Assembly: GCA_900318535.1 (NCBI GenBank)
Contig: ONKU01000001.1
Location: 1 to 64,000, forward strand
DNA from: an uncultured Prevotellaceae bacterium
GTDB taxonomy: Bacteria > Bacteroidota > Bacteroidia > Bacteroidales > Muribaculaceae
Direction: 5' to 3'
Length of the DNA stretch: 64,000 nucleotides
Positions 40,983 to 50,914 of the stretch are shown here, piece by piece; position 1 is the first letter of the stretch, and every line of letters begins with the position of its first letter. The notes under the pieces are model-generated. The model saw nothing but the letters and a program-made list of their open reading frames with translations. It had not been told where the DNA came from and searched no databases. The position numbers were made by a program, and so were the translations under genes.

Positions 40983-43388
40983 TTATTTGACGTTGATGTT
41001 GACGGTGGATTTCAGGCCGGTGGCGGGGTCCTTGACGGTGAGGGTCATCACACCTGGGGTTTTACCGGCTTGGCAAACGACTACCAGCTGGCCGTGGAAA
41101 AGGCTCATCTGAGGCTCAGTGAAAGGCTCCAGCGAGGTGGCATCGCCGTTGCAGGCGGCCTTATAGGTGCCAGCACCTGTCACACTGAATTCAAGGCGGT
41201 TGGCGGCATCGGGGCACAGGGTGCCGTTCTTATCGACGAGGCTCACCGTGATGTAGGCCAGGTCGTTGCCATCGGCCTTAATTGTCTTGCGCTCGGGCTC
41301 GAGCAGCAGTCGCTTGGGCTTACCGGCGGTGCGGACAATCTGCTGACCAGCTTTGTTGCCGTTCTCGTCATAGACGACCACTTTCAACTCACCGGGCTGA
41401 TAAATGACGTTACGCCAACGCAGGCGGAAACGGTCCAGACGGGCGGTATCGCTCTTGGTGATACGGCCCTGGCTCTTGCCGTTGACAAAGAGCTCGGCGC
41501 TAGGATAGTCGGTATAGCAATAGACGGGAGTCACCTTACCCTTGCGGTCGGGCCACGTCCAGTGCGGCAGCAGGTGGATGGTGTGCTCCTGCTTGTTCCA
41601 GTGGCTGCGGTACAGGTAGTAGCGGTCCTTGGGCAGGCCAGCCAAGTCGCAGATGCCGAAGTAGCTGCTGCGCGAGGGCCAATATTCGTCGTATGGCGTG
41701 GGTTCGCCCAGGTAATCATAACCAGTCCAGACGAACTCGCCCACGGTCCAGTCACGGTCTTCCTGCATCTTCCAGTCATCGTCGGGCAGGTTGCTCCACC
41801 AGCAGTATTCCACATCATAACCGGAACACTGTCCGTCGGGCCATGCCTTGTTGGTGGCAACAGTGTCGGGGAAGCAGTAATGGCCGCGCGAGCTTACGGT
41901 TGAAGCCGTCTCGCTGCCCAGGATAAAGCCCTGCGGCAAGCGCTCAAATAACTCATCATACCTGTGGAGGCGGTAGTTAAAACCAGGCACATCAGCCACT
42001 TGGGCAAAACCGCACCAAACATCGCCGTCGGGCTGGTCCATACCACAGGTCACCATGCGCGAGGGGTCATAGTGGTGGCACAGGGCGATGAGGTCCTTGT
42101 AGCGCTTTACGCCCTCGGGCTTCCACTGCTCGGGAATCTCGTTGCCCACGCTCCACAGGATGATGCTGGGGTGATTGCGGTGGTTGAGTACCAGGTTACG
42201 GATGTCCTGCTGCCACCACTCGTCCCAATAGCTGCCGTATCCGTTACGCACCTTGGGCTCCTTCCAGCCGTCGAAACTCTCAGCCATGACCATCATGCCC
42301 AGGCTGTCACAGATCTCCATCTGCATCGTCGAGGGCATGTTGTGGCTTGTGCGGATGGCATCGGCGCCCATGGCCTTCATCATCTCGATTTGGCGGATGA
42401 GCGCCGTCTTGTTGACGGCAGCGCCCAGCGGGCCCAAATCGTGGTGCAGGCACACGCCCTTGATGCTGCGGCGCACGCCGTTGAGCTGGAAACCGCCCTC
42501 CTTGCTGAATGAAACGGTGCGGATGCCGACCTTGGTGCTCTGGCGGTCAAGTTCCAGTCCTTCCCGCAACAAAACAGCTGTCAATCGATAGAGCTGAGGT
42601 GACTCGGGCGACCACAAGGCAGGGTTATTCACGGTCATGAGCGTGGCAAAATGTCCCATGCCATCAGCATGTGTGCGCTTCTGGGCCACTTGACGACCGG
42701 CAGGATCAACAAGCGTTATATCCAGTTCATATCCCTCGACACGGTCAGGAATGACATCAAGTTTATGCTCAACCCGCAAGTCAGCTTGTCCTCCTTCAAT
42801 GCTCAATGTATGCACATATAACCCCCAGGGGTCCAGAGCATTCTGTTCACGAGTCATCACCAACTTGACGGGCCGGTAGATGCCGCCACCAGGATACCAG
42901 CGGTTGCTCTCCTCCTTATTCTCAAGTCTCACCTCCAGCGTGTTGGCAGAGCCGTCGGTGTTCATAAATGGAGTGACATCGACAATAAAGGCATTGTAAC
43001 CATAGGCCCAATGTCCGGCGAGCCGGCCATTGACATAGACATAGGGGTCTGCCATGGCGCCATCAAATATGAGTTTCGCGCATCTGTAGCCCTGAGGAAC
43101 ACTAAACGTAGTCTTGTAATAGCCCTTGCCGATCCAAGGCAGAGCACCCGAGCGGCCCGACTTCTCGGTGGCGACGTCCTCACCGTTTTCCTTGATGGCC
43201 ACGACCTGCAGGTCCCATTTTTTGTCAAACGGACCACTGATGGCCCAGTCATGGGGCACGGTCACCTGCTGCCAACTGGCATTGTCGCGTGAAAACTGCC
43301 AATCCTCGTCAAGGGTCAGCTCAACATGGCTCTGAGCCATTGCCGTCACGGCCACCAGTGCAGCCAGTAAAATAAAGGTCTTTCTCAT
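40983..43388 (-). CDS. Glycoside hydrolase family 2 beta-galactosidase-like enzyme
   Basis: This 801-residue secreted enzyme has a signal peptide ([20 protein letters not shown]). It has a jelly-roll domain ([30 protein letters not shown]), an immunoglobulin-like domain, and a TIM barrel with acid/base Glu417 in [11 protein letters not shown] and nucleophile Glu493 in [11 protein letters not shown]-terminal Ig-like domain follows. It cleaves beta-galactosides or related sugars in the periplasm. Its start overlaps the engB stop by 4 nt (ATGA), although the two genes have unrelated functions. No SusCD of its own is nearby. Confidence 0.92.
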   Translation of the reverse strand: MRKTFILLAALVAVTAMAQSHVELTLDEDWQFSRDNASWQQVTVPHDWAISGPFDKKWDLQVVAIKENGEDVATEKSGRSGALPWIGKGYYKTTFSVPQGYRCAKLIFDGAMADPYVYVNGRLAGHWAYGYNAFIVDVTPFMNTDGSANTLEVRLENKEESNRWYPGGGIYRPVKLVMTREQNALDPWGLYVHTLSIEGGQADLRVEHKLDVIPDRVEGYELDITLVDPAGRQVAQKRTHADGMGHFATLMTVNNPALWSPESPQLYRLTAVLLREGLELDRQSTKVGIRTVSFSKEGGFQLNGVRRSIKGVCLHHDLGPLGAAVNKTALIRQIEMMKAMGADAIRTSHNMPSTMQMEICDSLGMMVMAESFDGWKEPKVRNGYGSYWDEWWQQDIRNLVLNHRNHPSIILWSVGNEIPEQWKPEGVKRYKDLIALCHHYDPSRMVTCGMDQPDGDVWCGFAQVADVPGFNYRLHRYDELFERLPQGFILGSETASTVSSRGHYCFPDTVATNKAWPDGQCSGYDVEYCWWSNLPDDDWKMQEDRDWTVGEFVWTGYDYLGEPTPYDEYWPSRSSYFGICDLAGLPKDRYYLYRSHWNKQEHTIHLLPHWTWPDRKGKVTPVYCYTDYPSAELFVNGKSQGRITKSDTARLDRFRLRWRNVIYQPGELKVVVYDENGNKAGQQIVRTAGKPKRLLLEPERKTIKADGNDLAYITVSLVDKNGTLCPDAANRLEFSVTGAGTYKAACNGDATSLEPFTEPQMSLFHGQLVVVCQAGKTPGVMTLTVKDPATGLKSTVNINVK

Positions 43389-43990
43389 TGCTGTTTCAGT
43401 TGCTTGTTGATTTCATCGATATAACCCAACAGTTCGTCGCGGCCACGGGAATCCTCGCTCGAGGTCATGAAGATGGGGGGCAGTTCGTCCCATGTCTTGT
43501 GCAGCACTTTCTTGTATTCCTCGACAGCAGCAGGTCCAGCGACCTTGCCCAGCTTGTCCATCTTGGTGAACACGATGGAGAACGGCACGCCGTTCTCGCC
43601 CAACCACTCGATGAACTCGAGGTCAATCTTTTGCGGCTTGAGGCGACTGTCGACGAGCACAAACAGATTAGTCATCTGCTCGCGCCCGAGCACATAGCCC
43701 TGAATCATGCGGCGCAACTGGTCGCGGCTCTCCTTGCTGCGCTTGGCAAAGCCATAGCCCGGCAGGTCGACGATGTACCACTCGCCATTGATGAGGAAGT
43801 GGTTAATCAGCAATGTTTTGCCCGGTGTGGCACTGGTCTTGGCCAACGCCTTGCGGCCAGTGAGCATATTGATGAGCGACGACTTGCCCACATTACTGCG
43901 GCCGATAAAGGCATATTCCGGCAAGCGGCTGTCAGGGCACTTGCGGTAATCGCTGTTACTGATCTTGAATTCGGCAGATTTGATGTTCAT
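43385..43990 (-). CDS. engB: Ribosome biogenesis GTPase EngB (YihA/YsxC)
   Basis: This 201-residue essential GTPase of large-subunit assembly has G1 [13 protein letters not shown]3 DLPGYG, G4 TKMDKLG and G5 SSEDSRG. The opening [20 protein letters not shown] is family-typical. Its stop overlaps the GH2 start. An AT-rich junction with TTAGTTG microrepeats lies upstream. Confidence 0.96.
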   Translation of the reverse strand: MNIKSAEFKISNSDYRKCPDSRLPEYAFIGRSNVGKSSLINMLTGRKALAKTSATPGKTLLINHFLINGEWYIVDLPGYGFAKRSKESRDQLRRMIQGYVLGREQMTNLFVLVDSRLKPQKIDLEFIEWLGENGVPFSIVFTKMDKLGKVAGPAAVEEYKKVLHKTWDELPPIFMTSSEDSRGRDELLGYIDEINKQLKQQ

Positions 43991-44018
43991 ATTGTAGTTA
44001 GTTGTTAGTCCTTAGTTG

Positions 44019-44348
44019 CTAGTTGATTGTCTCGAGATAGAACGAGACGGGCCGGAAGCCGTCGTTGCACGAGATCATGGCCGACTGGGGATTCTGCATC
44101 CAGCCGTCATAGAAATTGCCCTCGCCACGGGCGAGTGACTCGACAAAGGGCCGCATCGACTCCCATGCACTCTCACACAGGCCTTCAGGGCGTTGACCGT
44201 CAACCGATACGAAGGTCTGCCCCACACAGATGTCGCAGGTGTGCTCGATGGGATTCTCATACTGCTGCATGAGGTCACGATAGACCGTTTGCCGCATGGC
44301 GGTAATGCGCACCAGCTTCAATCCGTTGTTACTCTTATCGTTGTTCAT
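44019..44348 (-). CDS. TIGR04076 family protein
   Basis: This 109-residue protein contains CDICVGQTF, EGLCESAWESMRPFVESLARG and ISCNDGFRPVSFYLE, the cysteine-containing pattern of the TIGR04076 family. Its function is unknown, though the spaced cysteines suggest metal or redox binding. The ATG at 44348 is chosen over an earlier one because it gives the family start and follows the promoter at 44354-44385. Confidence 0.8.
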   Translation of the reverse strand: MNNDKSNNGLKLVRITAMRQTVYRDLMQQYENPIEHTCDICVGQTFVSVDGQRPEGLCESAWESMRPFVESLARGEGNFYDGWMQNPQSAMISCNDGFRPVSFYLETIN

Positions 44349-44353
44349 GTGCG

Positions 44354-44385
44354 CAAAGTTACAAAAAATCTGCCGAAACGGCAAA
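44354..44385 (-). promoter_or_regulatory. Promoter of the TIGR04076 gene
   Basis: On the minus strand TTTG (44385-44382), a 20-nt spacer, then TAACTTTG (44361-44354), consensus boxes. It lies almost at the start codon, so the leader is only a few nt. Confidence 0.6.
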
Positions 44386-44390
44386 AAAGA

Positions 44391-44437
44391 ACGAGACGGG
44401 AAACCTTCTATCAGGCTCCCCGTCTCTACAGGTAATA
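44391..44437 (-). terminator. Terminator of the SusCD-type locus
   Basis: GAGACGGG and CCCGTCTC arms (44393-44400 and 44418-44425 approximately) lie between the dockerin-protein gene and the TIGR04076 gene, with extra pairing GGGGAGCCTG/CAGGCTCCCC partial. On the minus strand a T-rich stretch (TTCTTTTTTGCC) follows. Confidence 0.55.
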
Positions 44438-44491
44438 GATGATATGTTAAGAAACTGTAATAATCAGTCTAAAAACGTTATCTATTTTGGA

Positions 44492-46504
44492 TTAGCTCAG
44501 GATAATTGCGATGATGGCGTTAACATCGCCAATGTTCACCTCACCATCCTTGTTAACATCAGCACGACCCTCATAGATGTCTTCGCCACCCTGGATCACG
44601 CTAATAACGCAGTTCACGTCGGCAATGTTCACCTCACCGTCACCGTTCACGTCACCAGGTACGGGCTCGGGACCGGGGTTGTTCACACCCTGCATGAACT
44701 TGTAATCCTTATAGTCACCAGAAATCTCGAAACGGATAACAGCCTCGCGATAATCAGTACCCTCGGGCAGCGGAGTAGCAGTAACCTCGGCAGTTACATA
44801 GCCAGTGAACTCACCATCCTCGCCATAGTCGTCAACCAAATTGATCTCCAACCAGTCGGGCAGTTCTTCACTACCATTCCAAGTCATCCACATGTCACCA
44901 TCCTCACCGGGAACGCTGCTGAGGAAGTCAATACTCTCGGTAGTGTAAACAGTGCCGTCGCTGTATTCAAAGGTCTTGGTCATGAAGCCACCCTCGTCGG
45001 GGAAAGTGTATTCACCATCCTCAAGACCATGAACAAAGGTCAGGAAGGGGTTCTCGGTGCCGATGAAGATACTGAGACCGGTCTTCATCGTACCACTCCT
45101 AAAGAAGTTGTTCAAACCACGCCAGGTATACTCGCCAGTGAAGAACTGAACGGGTTTACCATCCTCGTCAGTTACGGTGTCACCATTCTCGTCGATTTCA
45201 TACTCATAGATACCTGTCTTGAGGTAGCACAGCTCACCATAGCCCTCGTCAACCTGGTCATCGGCGCAAATAAAGGCACTGAAGTTAACCAAGTCTTCCA
45301 TACCGGGATCATTGTAACCGTCGATGCAGATCATGATGGGATAGTCGACGGTGGGATGATACTCATAGGTCAGACTGGGATCAATGTCGTCCTGAGCATA
45401 CAGGGTAAACTTAATCAGACCGTTATTGGCCTCACCGGTGGTGGGGGTAACAGTTGCTTCACCAGTCACGATCAGCTCACCGGGCTCAAGGGGCATGTAA
45501 GCGCCACCCTCCTCTTGATAGTCAGGGATCTCATCAATCTTGTAAACACGGCACTTCATCTTGACAGGAGCAGTAACCACCATGTTATCAGGAGCATCGG
45601 CAGTATTGGGAGCAGCCTGCAGATAAACGTTGGTGAGCAGATAGGGGTGCTGAGGCTCCTCGAAGCACATGGCCATACCATCGACATGCGAGGCGTTCTT
45701 ACCGAACCACCAGCCATACTCATTACCCTCGACGGGATCAGCACCGTAGTACCTGGTGAGCATACCCACCTTATCGGCGTTACGGCCACCAGCTACCATC
45801 GTCTTACTGGAATACATGAACTCCAGCTCTTCACCGAACATGAGAGCAACGGTCTCCATGTTGTCAACAGTGAGAATTTCGGCAGGAGTCTCTCCATTGA
45901 CTTTCACACCACCACCAATGGTCTCCTCGGTGTCATAGGCCTTAATCTGATAATCATACCAATTGGCATTCTCGTCATCCAGGTCGCTATCAACTGCGTA
46001 GAAGACGGGGGCTTTATCCGACCACCAGTAGCTACTGAACAGAAAACTTTGAACATCATCAAGATAATAGGGCTCGTTCCTAATGTAAACGTCCCAAGTC
46101 ATGTGAGTGTTCTCATCAACCTCACCGTTGATCTCGCCCTCAAACAGATAATCGGCAAAGGGTTTAGCCATGATGAAGGCGAGGTCACCATAGGACCACA
46201 GACCTGCACCACCGGTAGCGAAGAACGGACAAACATACATACCAGCAGGACGCTTGTAGTAAGGCTCAAGATAACCGGCCTTCTTAGGTGCCTTAGCGTT
46301 AGAGAGCGACTTGGTGCTACGGTCAGCAATGGTCATCTCGCGGATTGAAGAGTACTGGTTAAAATCCAGCTTCTGCATCGGAGGAAGCTGAGACAGCTTT
46401 TCTTTTGCAAGAGTTTTTCTGTTTTGTACAACAGGAGCTTTGTGTTGTGCATTGGCCGAAGTAATCATCAAAACCGCTGCAGCGAACAGTAAGAATTTTT
46501 TCAT
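44492..46504 (-). CDS. Surface protein with C-terminal dockerin-like repeats
   Basis: This 670-residue protein has a signal peptide (MKKFLLFAAAVLMITSANAQ). The long acidic body has no recognised enzyme motif. Two dockerin-type calcium repeats are at the end: GDVNGDGEVNIADVNCVISV and ADVNKDGEVNIGDVNAIIAI. It is last in a minus-strand run behind SusC, SusD and two lipoproteins, so is probably a surface component of that uptake system, perhaps ligand binding. No lipobox is seen, so retention at the surface would need another route. Confidence 0.75.
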   Translation of the reverse strand: MKKFLLFAAAVLMITSANAQHKAPVVQNRKTLAKEKLSQLPPMQKLDFNQYSSIREMTIADRSTKSLSNAKAPKKAGYLEPYYKRPAGMYVCPFFATGGAGLWSYGDLAFIMAKPFADYLFEGEINGEVDENTHMTWDVYIRNEPYYLDDVQSFLFSSYWWSDKAPVFYAVDSDLDDENANWYDYQIKAYDTEETIGGGVKVNGETPAEILTVDNMETVALMFGEELEFMYSSKTMVAGGRNADKVGMLTRYYGADPVEGNEYGWWFGKNASHVDGMAMCFEEPQHPYLLTNVYLQAAPNTADAPDNMVVTAPVKMKCRVYKIDEIPDYQEEGGAYMPLEPGELIVTGEATVTPTTGEANNGLIKFTLYAQDDIDPSLTYEYHPTVDYPIMICIDGYNDPGMEDLVNFSAFICADDQVDEGYGELCYLKTGIYEYEIDENGDTVTDEDGKPVQFFTGEYTWRGLNNFFRSGTMKTGLSIFIGTENPFLTFVHGLEDGEYTFPDEGGFMTKTFEYSDGTVYTTESIDFLSSVPGEDGDMWMTWNGSEELPDWLEINLVDDYGEDGEFTGYVTAEVTATPLPEGTDYREAVIRFEISGDYKDYKFMQGVNNPGPEPVPGDVNGDGEVNIADVNCVISVIQGGEDIYEGRADVNKDGEVNIGDVNAIIAIILS

Positions 46505-46610
46505 ACAAATTTTGGTTTTTATGTTAATAAAAAATGAATTTCATTGATTTATTCACTGCCAGGGCAAGTACCCCTCAGGATCAAGCCCTGGCAGTGAATC
46601 GGATGGAACG

Positions 46611-47999
46611 TTATAGACTCCAGATGATATAATTCTCTGGATTACTACTCTGGCTCATCGTGATCTTCACTGGCGAGAGCAATGACTCGGAACTCAAGTT
46701 CATGGTCGTAGAGGTCAAAGCTTCGATGAACTGTTGTACAGACGGGCACATGTCCCAATATCGAGGACCATAGTTGTAAGCGCCGTCATAGGTCAACTTA
46801 AACTGAGTAGGGCTTGAAGCATCAACTTTGAGCTTATACAATGCAGGACGGTTAGAACCTGTCTTGGAGAACGTCATCGTCAAAACATAGCTTTCCAAGC
46901 TATCCACATAGCTGATCTTAGCACTGTTCATCGAGGTGCCGTCACCACCGTTCTTGGTGTCCTTGGACTCTTTGGTAATCGCGGCAGCCAGGGTGACGAA
47001 ATTGCCACCAGCGACAGTATTCTTGAGAGTAGACGTCCAGGAATAGTTGGGACTAAACAGACAGTCGACCAAAGGATCGGCAGTGATAAGGGTCTTGCCA
47101 TCCTCGACACACAGCGCCGTGCCATCGGCCTGACGCGTAAACCGCTGCACCCTGTAAACCACATCCGGGGTATTGCCTTCGAGCGTTAGCACATCCCTGA
47201 ATGCCATACCATCCATGGTAATGATGAAGTTGTGGTATTCAGACATCATCACCTCATCCTCACCCTCGGGATACATCTGCATATAGCCCGAAGCCGCACT
47301 CTTCACAACCCAGCGCTTGCCGTCGGGCAGAACGATGTACACATTATTGAGTTTAGAGGTGAACATGCCGGTATTGGCATTATTGTAGGCAGCGACCTGG
47401 CTCAAATAGGCCTCATCATCGGTATTCTCGGGCAAACGGGTCATGATCATGTGCAGGTTGTACTTCTTGCCCGTCAGGTAGATGGTGTCGCCAGAATACT
47501 TCATCAGGTTGAACTCATAATCACCCTCGTGGCCTTTACCGGCTGTGCTGGGGCCGCCGGCTGTCGAAGTGCCACCCTGTGTGGGTACTGCATCGGGGGT
47601 TGAGAACAGGTGGAAGTAATTGTTGTAGGAATTGAACGTCAACACCAGTCCGTTGTCGCCAATCACTTCCCACATCGATTTCTCAGATCCAAAACCCGAT
47701 GTCCAGGTCTTGTTTTTGATATACTGGATCCACTTGTTGTGACCCGACATAACGACGGTACCGTCCTTGGCAAATGTCAGCACATAGTTGTATCCAGGCT
47801 CGGAAGTATTAGCATAGTACTCTAACAGCCACTTGCCGCCATTGCTGGTGAGGATGTCCTCATACTCGGCCATGGCATTGTTCATGCGGATGACTGCATC
47901 CTCGTCGAACACCTCGTCCATCTCATGCAGGCATGAGGTGAGCAATAGCGAGGAGAGTGCAACGAGCATCGATAATGAAATATTTAAAAACTTTTTCAT
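46611..47999 (-). CDS. DUF4302 family lipoprotein
   Basis: This 462-residue lipoprotein has lipobox LLLTSC and a DUF4302-type opening (EDILTSNGGKWLLEYYANTS, GYNYVLTFAKDGTVVMSGH). DUF4302 proteins are often found next to SusCD pairs with a zinc metallohydrolase lipoprotein, as here. Their biochemical role is unknown. A Gly/Ser/Thr-rich loop (TQGGTSTAGGPSTAGKGHEG) at about 140-160 may be a surface linker. Confidence 0.82.
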   Translation of the reverse strand: MKKFLNISLSMLVALSSLLLTSCLHEMDEVFDEDAVIRMNNAMAEYEDILTSNGGKWLLEYYANTSEPGYNYVLTFAKDGTVVMSGHNKWIQYIKNKTWTSGFGSEKSMWEVIGDNGLVLTFNSYNNYFHLFSTPDAVPTQGGTSTAGGPSTAGKGHEGDYEFNLMKYSGDTIYLTGKKYNLHMIMTRLPENTDDEAYLSQVAAYNNANTGMFTSKLNNVYIVLPDGKRWVVKSAASGYMQMYPEGEDEVMMSEYHNFIITMDGMAFRDVLTLEGNTPDVVYRVQRFTRQADGTALCVEDGKTLITADPLVDCLFSPNYSWTSTLKNTVAGGNFVTLAAAITKESKDTKNGGDGTSMNSAKISYVDSLESYVLTMTFSKTGSNRPALYKLKVDASSPTQFKLTYDGAYNYGPRYWDMCPSVQQFIEALTSTTMNLSSESLLSPVKITMSQSSNPENYIIWSL

Positions 48000-48032
48000 T
48001 TTCTAATCTTAATGTTTTAAATCGGTGAAACA

Positions 48033-49160
48033 TTACTGAATGCCATAGACAAGCTGACGGAGCTCCTCGATATTGTAAGCCTCCTGGCGGGTTCTAACCT
48101 CTTCACGCAAGGCGTCGAGGTCGATACCCCAAGCTTCACGGAACCACTGGCGAGCGATCTGAACCTTACGATCAATCGCGGCGACGCCATCGATGCCGTC
48201 CTCGTCCTCAACATCATAAATGTTGATGCGGGCGTGGGTTGTTCCATCATAGATGTAGCGCTGGATGATGAAGCCATCAGCATCACGAACGACGATGATT
48301 TTATTCTCCTCGGCATCGGTGTGCGGGATATACTTGATCTCCTTGCTCATGTCGTTATCAGGATAGTAGTAGTAACGGCAGTACACGTTCTTGTCCTTGT
48401 GCCATCCACAAGCAGCGAAGTCGAGCATCTCTTGCCACTGCTGATCGGTGAAAACGATGTAGCATGCAATAGTCTCGGCAAAGTCGACACTGTTCTCACT
48501 GGAAGCATAACGGCTCACAAAGCCTTCAGAGCTGATCTCATCGCCACGCTCACGCCACTCGGCGGGTACATAGTGACCGACCGATACGGTGTTGAACTCG
48601 GTGGGATAAGTCTTGTTCTGGCGCAGGATGTTGGCGAACTCGCGATGCATCGTGTGGAAATAGTTCTCATTCATTGACTGCTTATCGCTGGCGTCCATCT
48701 TGTTCACGTTGAACAGGGTGATCTTGACGCCACCCTCACTCAGACCATCGACAGGCTCACGAGTAGCTGAACTGATTGCCTGTGATCCCACCAACAGGAT
48801 GATGCGAGGACCATAGCTCTTGAGGAAGTCTTGTCCTGCCTGAGCGGCATAGGCGTCAAACCACAAGTACTTGCACGATACGGCCAGGTCAACCGCATTG
48901 CTATAGGTGGCGGGCACCAGGTTGTAGTTCATGTTGGCGCTGACGTCCGGCATCTTATACAGGAACGTCAAGTTGTACACATCAAGGAAGTTGTCCTTGA
49001 GGAACTTGTCAAACTGGTAGGTCGTTGCAGTGGGGTCTAATACATCTTCCTCATCGGGGAAGATCGAGGGACCCAGCTTTTCGCTGCTGCACGAGGTCAG
49101 TGACATGGCCGTAACGGCTACCACCAGCAGAGCTGTAAAAATATATTGAATCTTTTTCAT
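48033..49160 (-). CDS. SusCD-associated zinc-metallohydrolase-like lipoprotein, degenerate HExxH
   Basis: This 375-residue lipoprotein has lipobox MSLTSC. It matches the substrate-import-associated zinc metallohydrolase lipoproteins found downstream of SusCD (TIGR04549-like): an N-terminal DKFLKDNFLDVYNLTFLY segment, YFHTM..EFANILRQNKTYP, and RQWFREAWGIDLDALREEV. The metal site, expected to read HEFxH, is R-E-F-A-N (Arg173, Glu174, Asn177), so both zinc histidines are replaced. The protein may bind rather than cut its ligand. The ATG at 49160 starts the signal. Confidence 0.78.
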   Translation of the reverse strand: MKKIQYIFTALLVVAVTAMSLTSCSSEKLGPSIFPDEEDVLDPTATTYQFDKFLKDNFLDVYNLTFLYKMPDVSANMNYNLVPATYSNAVDLAVSCKYLWFDAYAAQAGQDFLKSYGPRIILLVGSQAISSATREPVDGLSEGGVKITLFNVNKMDASDKQSMNENYFHTMHREFANILRQNKTYPTEFNTVSVGHYVPAEWRERGDEISSEGFVSRYASSENSVDFAETIACYIVFTDQQWQEMLDFAACGWHKDKNVYCRYYYYPDNDMSKEIKYIPHTDAEENKIIVVRDADGFIIQRYIYDGTTHARINIYDVEDEDGIDGVAAIDRKVQIARQWFREAWGIDLDALREEVRTRQEAYNIEELRQLVYGIQ

Positions 49161-49211
49161 TGTGATATACATCTTAAAGTGAATTGTTCTTCTTTACTAA
49201 TGCTATCGTGG

Positions 49212-50864
49212 TTAGTCGCGGGGATTAGGCTCCAATCCAGCACCGATCACGTCATCGGGAATCTGAATTGCATAACGCTTGTCACAAGGTTGAAGAACAA
49301 CGACTTCGTCCTTGCCCCACTTGTGCTTAACCTCAAAGCCATAACGCTTGATGTCAAACCAACGCTGACCCATGTGGACCGTCTGGATGCGGCGGAAGTG
49401 CTGAACGCACTGCAGATAGGGCTCGATTTCGCTGGTAACATGATACTTGTCGCTCGGGCAAACCTCGTCGATGTGGAACTTCTTGACAATAGGATAAGCC
49501 GAATTGCTGGCAGTAATCCTATCGGCACGGATATAGAAATTGGCGATCTTGTCCTTATCCAGCTCGCTCATGGAGCCGTAATTGTCGCTGATTTCACGTT
49601 GCATAATGTGCTCGTGGTTCCAAATGTACAGGTCGTCGAAAGCCGCGTCGATATTACCCAGGAAGAGGTTAGCCTCGGCACGGAACAGGAGGGTTTCCTG
49701 ACTGGTGAACTCGTTGCGTACCATGTGCACGTAGCCGATGCCGGCGATCTTGTCGGTGTACTCGAACTGCTCCCAGCAGTTGCAGCTCAGGATATAGCCA
49801 TAGCTGTCGCTGCCGTAAAGGTGGCTTCCGAAGCAGGGCATCAAGCGGTTCCAGGTGGGACCGGAGCCATAAATAGTGGCAGTTGCAGCATCACGGTGGG
49901 TCCAGAATCGGCCACCGTAGGAACGCAGCCAGGTGCTGTAGGTATCGATCATCATGTAGTTGCCGGGGCGCTCAACACTTGTGTAGTAACGGGCGGCCTC
50001 GTCTTCATCATAAAATTCCTCGGCCAGATCCCAGAAGTCGTTGCGCATGGTGGCAGGATCGTTGCCCTTGAACGAAGCGGTTGCATATTTCACCACCTTT
50101 TCATATTCACGCTTTGCGAGATAGAAGCGGGCAGCGAAAGCATTGGCCGCAGCGACATTGAAGTGATATTTAGGAACCTCATAGTAGTCGTCGCTCACGT
50201 TAGCCAGACCCAACAGCAGGTCAGCCTCGATCTTGTCGTAGGTCTCCTGCAGTGTACCGCGCTCGTAGTGAGGCTTCAGACTCGTTTCGGGCTTGGTAGC
50301 GTAAGGGATACCCAGCTCATGCTGGCTGAGTTCCGGTCCACGATAAGGCATACAGAAGAGTTGTGCCAGAATATAGTGGTGATAGGCACGGATCAGGTAG
50401 GCTTCGCCCTTGACAGCTGCCAGGCGTGATCTGTCTCTAGGTGTCATGGGAGTACCCTCGATCTCGCCGGTGGATTCAATCTCGTCAACCACCTCGAGAA
50501 CCATGTTGGCAATCGCAATGGCCTTATAGTAACTTTCCCATACGGCCGACGGGCAGTTCTGCTCGCTGATGCTCAGATCGACATCTTCCCAGCGATAAAG
50601 CTGCTCATGGTAACGGTCAGCGGGCGAGTAGTTATAACGGATGCCCGTTGCGTCAGGAGAATTCAAGTCGTCAACGTTGTCACTTGAAAGCTCACCCAGA
50701 ACAGTGTAACTGTTGTCCGCATATCCCGAGACCATCAGTTGCTCCAGCTGGTCAAGGTTCTGCAGATATACGCGCGTATCGGGAACTGTCTCCAGGAAGT
50801 CATTGCAGGAGCTCAACCCAACCAGCGCCACAACAATAAATAATAACTTATATTGTAGTTTCAT
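49212..50864 (-). CDS. SusD/RagB family nutrient-binding lipoprotein
   Basis: This 550-residue outer-membrane surface lipoprotein (lipobox GLSSC) caps the SusC channel. The opening NDFLETVPDTRVYLQNLDQL, the TPR-like helices (AIANMVLEVVDEIESTGEIE, AVKGEAYLIRAYHHYILAQL) and the C-terminal FRRIQTVHMGQRWFDIKRYG with a final PNPRD are classic SusD features. It lies 51 nt downstream of the SusC gene. The ligand is unknown; associated genes suggest a peptide or protein-derived nutrient rather than a glycan. Confidence 0.96.
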   Translation of the reverse strand: MKLQYKLLFIVVALVGLSSCNDFLETVPDTRVYLQNLDQLEQLMVSGYADNSYTVLGELSSDNVDDLNSPDATGIRYNYSPADRYHEQLYRWEDVDLSISEQNCPSAVWESYYKAIAIANMVLEVVDEIESTGEIEGTPMTPRDRSRLAAVKGEAYLIRAYHHYILAQLFCMPYRGPELSQHELGIPYATKPETSLKPHYERGTLQETYDKIEADLLLGLANVSDDYYEVPKYHFNVAAANAFAARFYLAKREYEKVVKYATASFKGNDPATMRNDFWDLAEEFYDEDEAARYYTSVERPGNYMMIDTYSTWLRSYGGRFWTHRDAATATIYGSGPTWNRLMPCFGSHLYGSDSYGYILSCNCWEQFEYTDKIAGIGYVHMVRNEFTSQETLLFRAEANLFLGNIDAAFDDLYIWNHEHIMQREISDNYGSMSELDKDKIANFYIRADRITASNSAYPIVKKFHIDEVCPSDKYHVTSEIEPYLQCVQHFRRIQTVHMGQRWFDIKRYGFEVKHKWGKDEVVVLQPCDKRYAIQIPDDVIGAGLEPNPRD

Positions 50865-50914
50865 AATCTTGAATCGTTATTATATAATATATATAATGTG
50901 TAAACATCTTCAAA

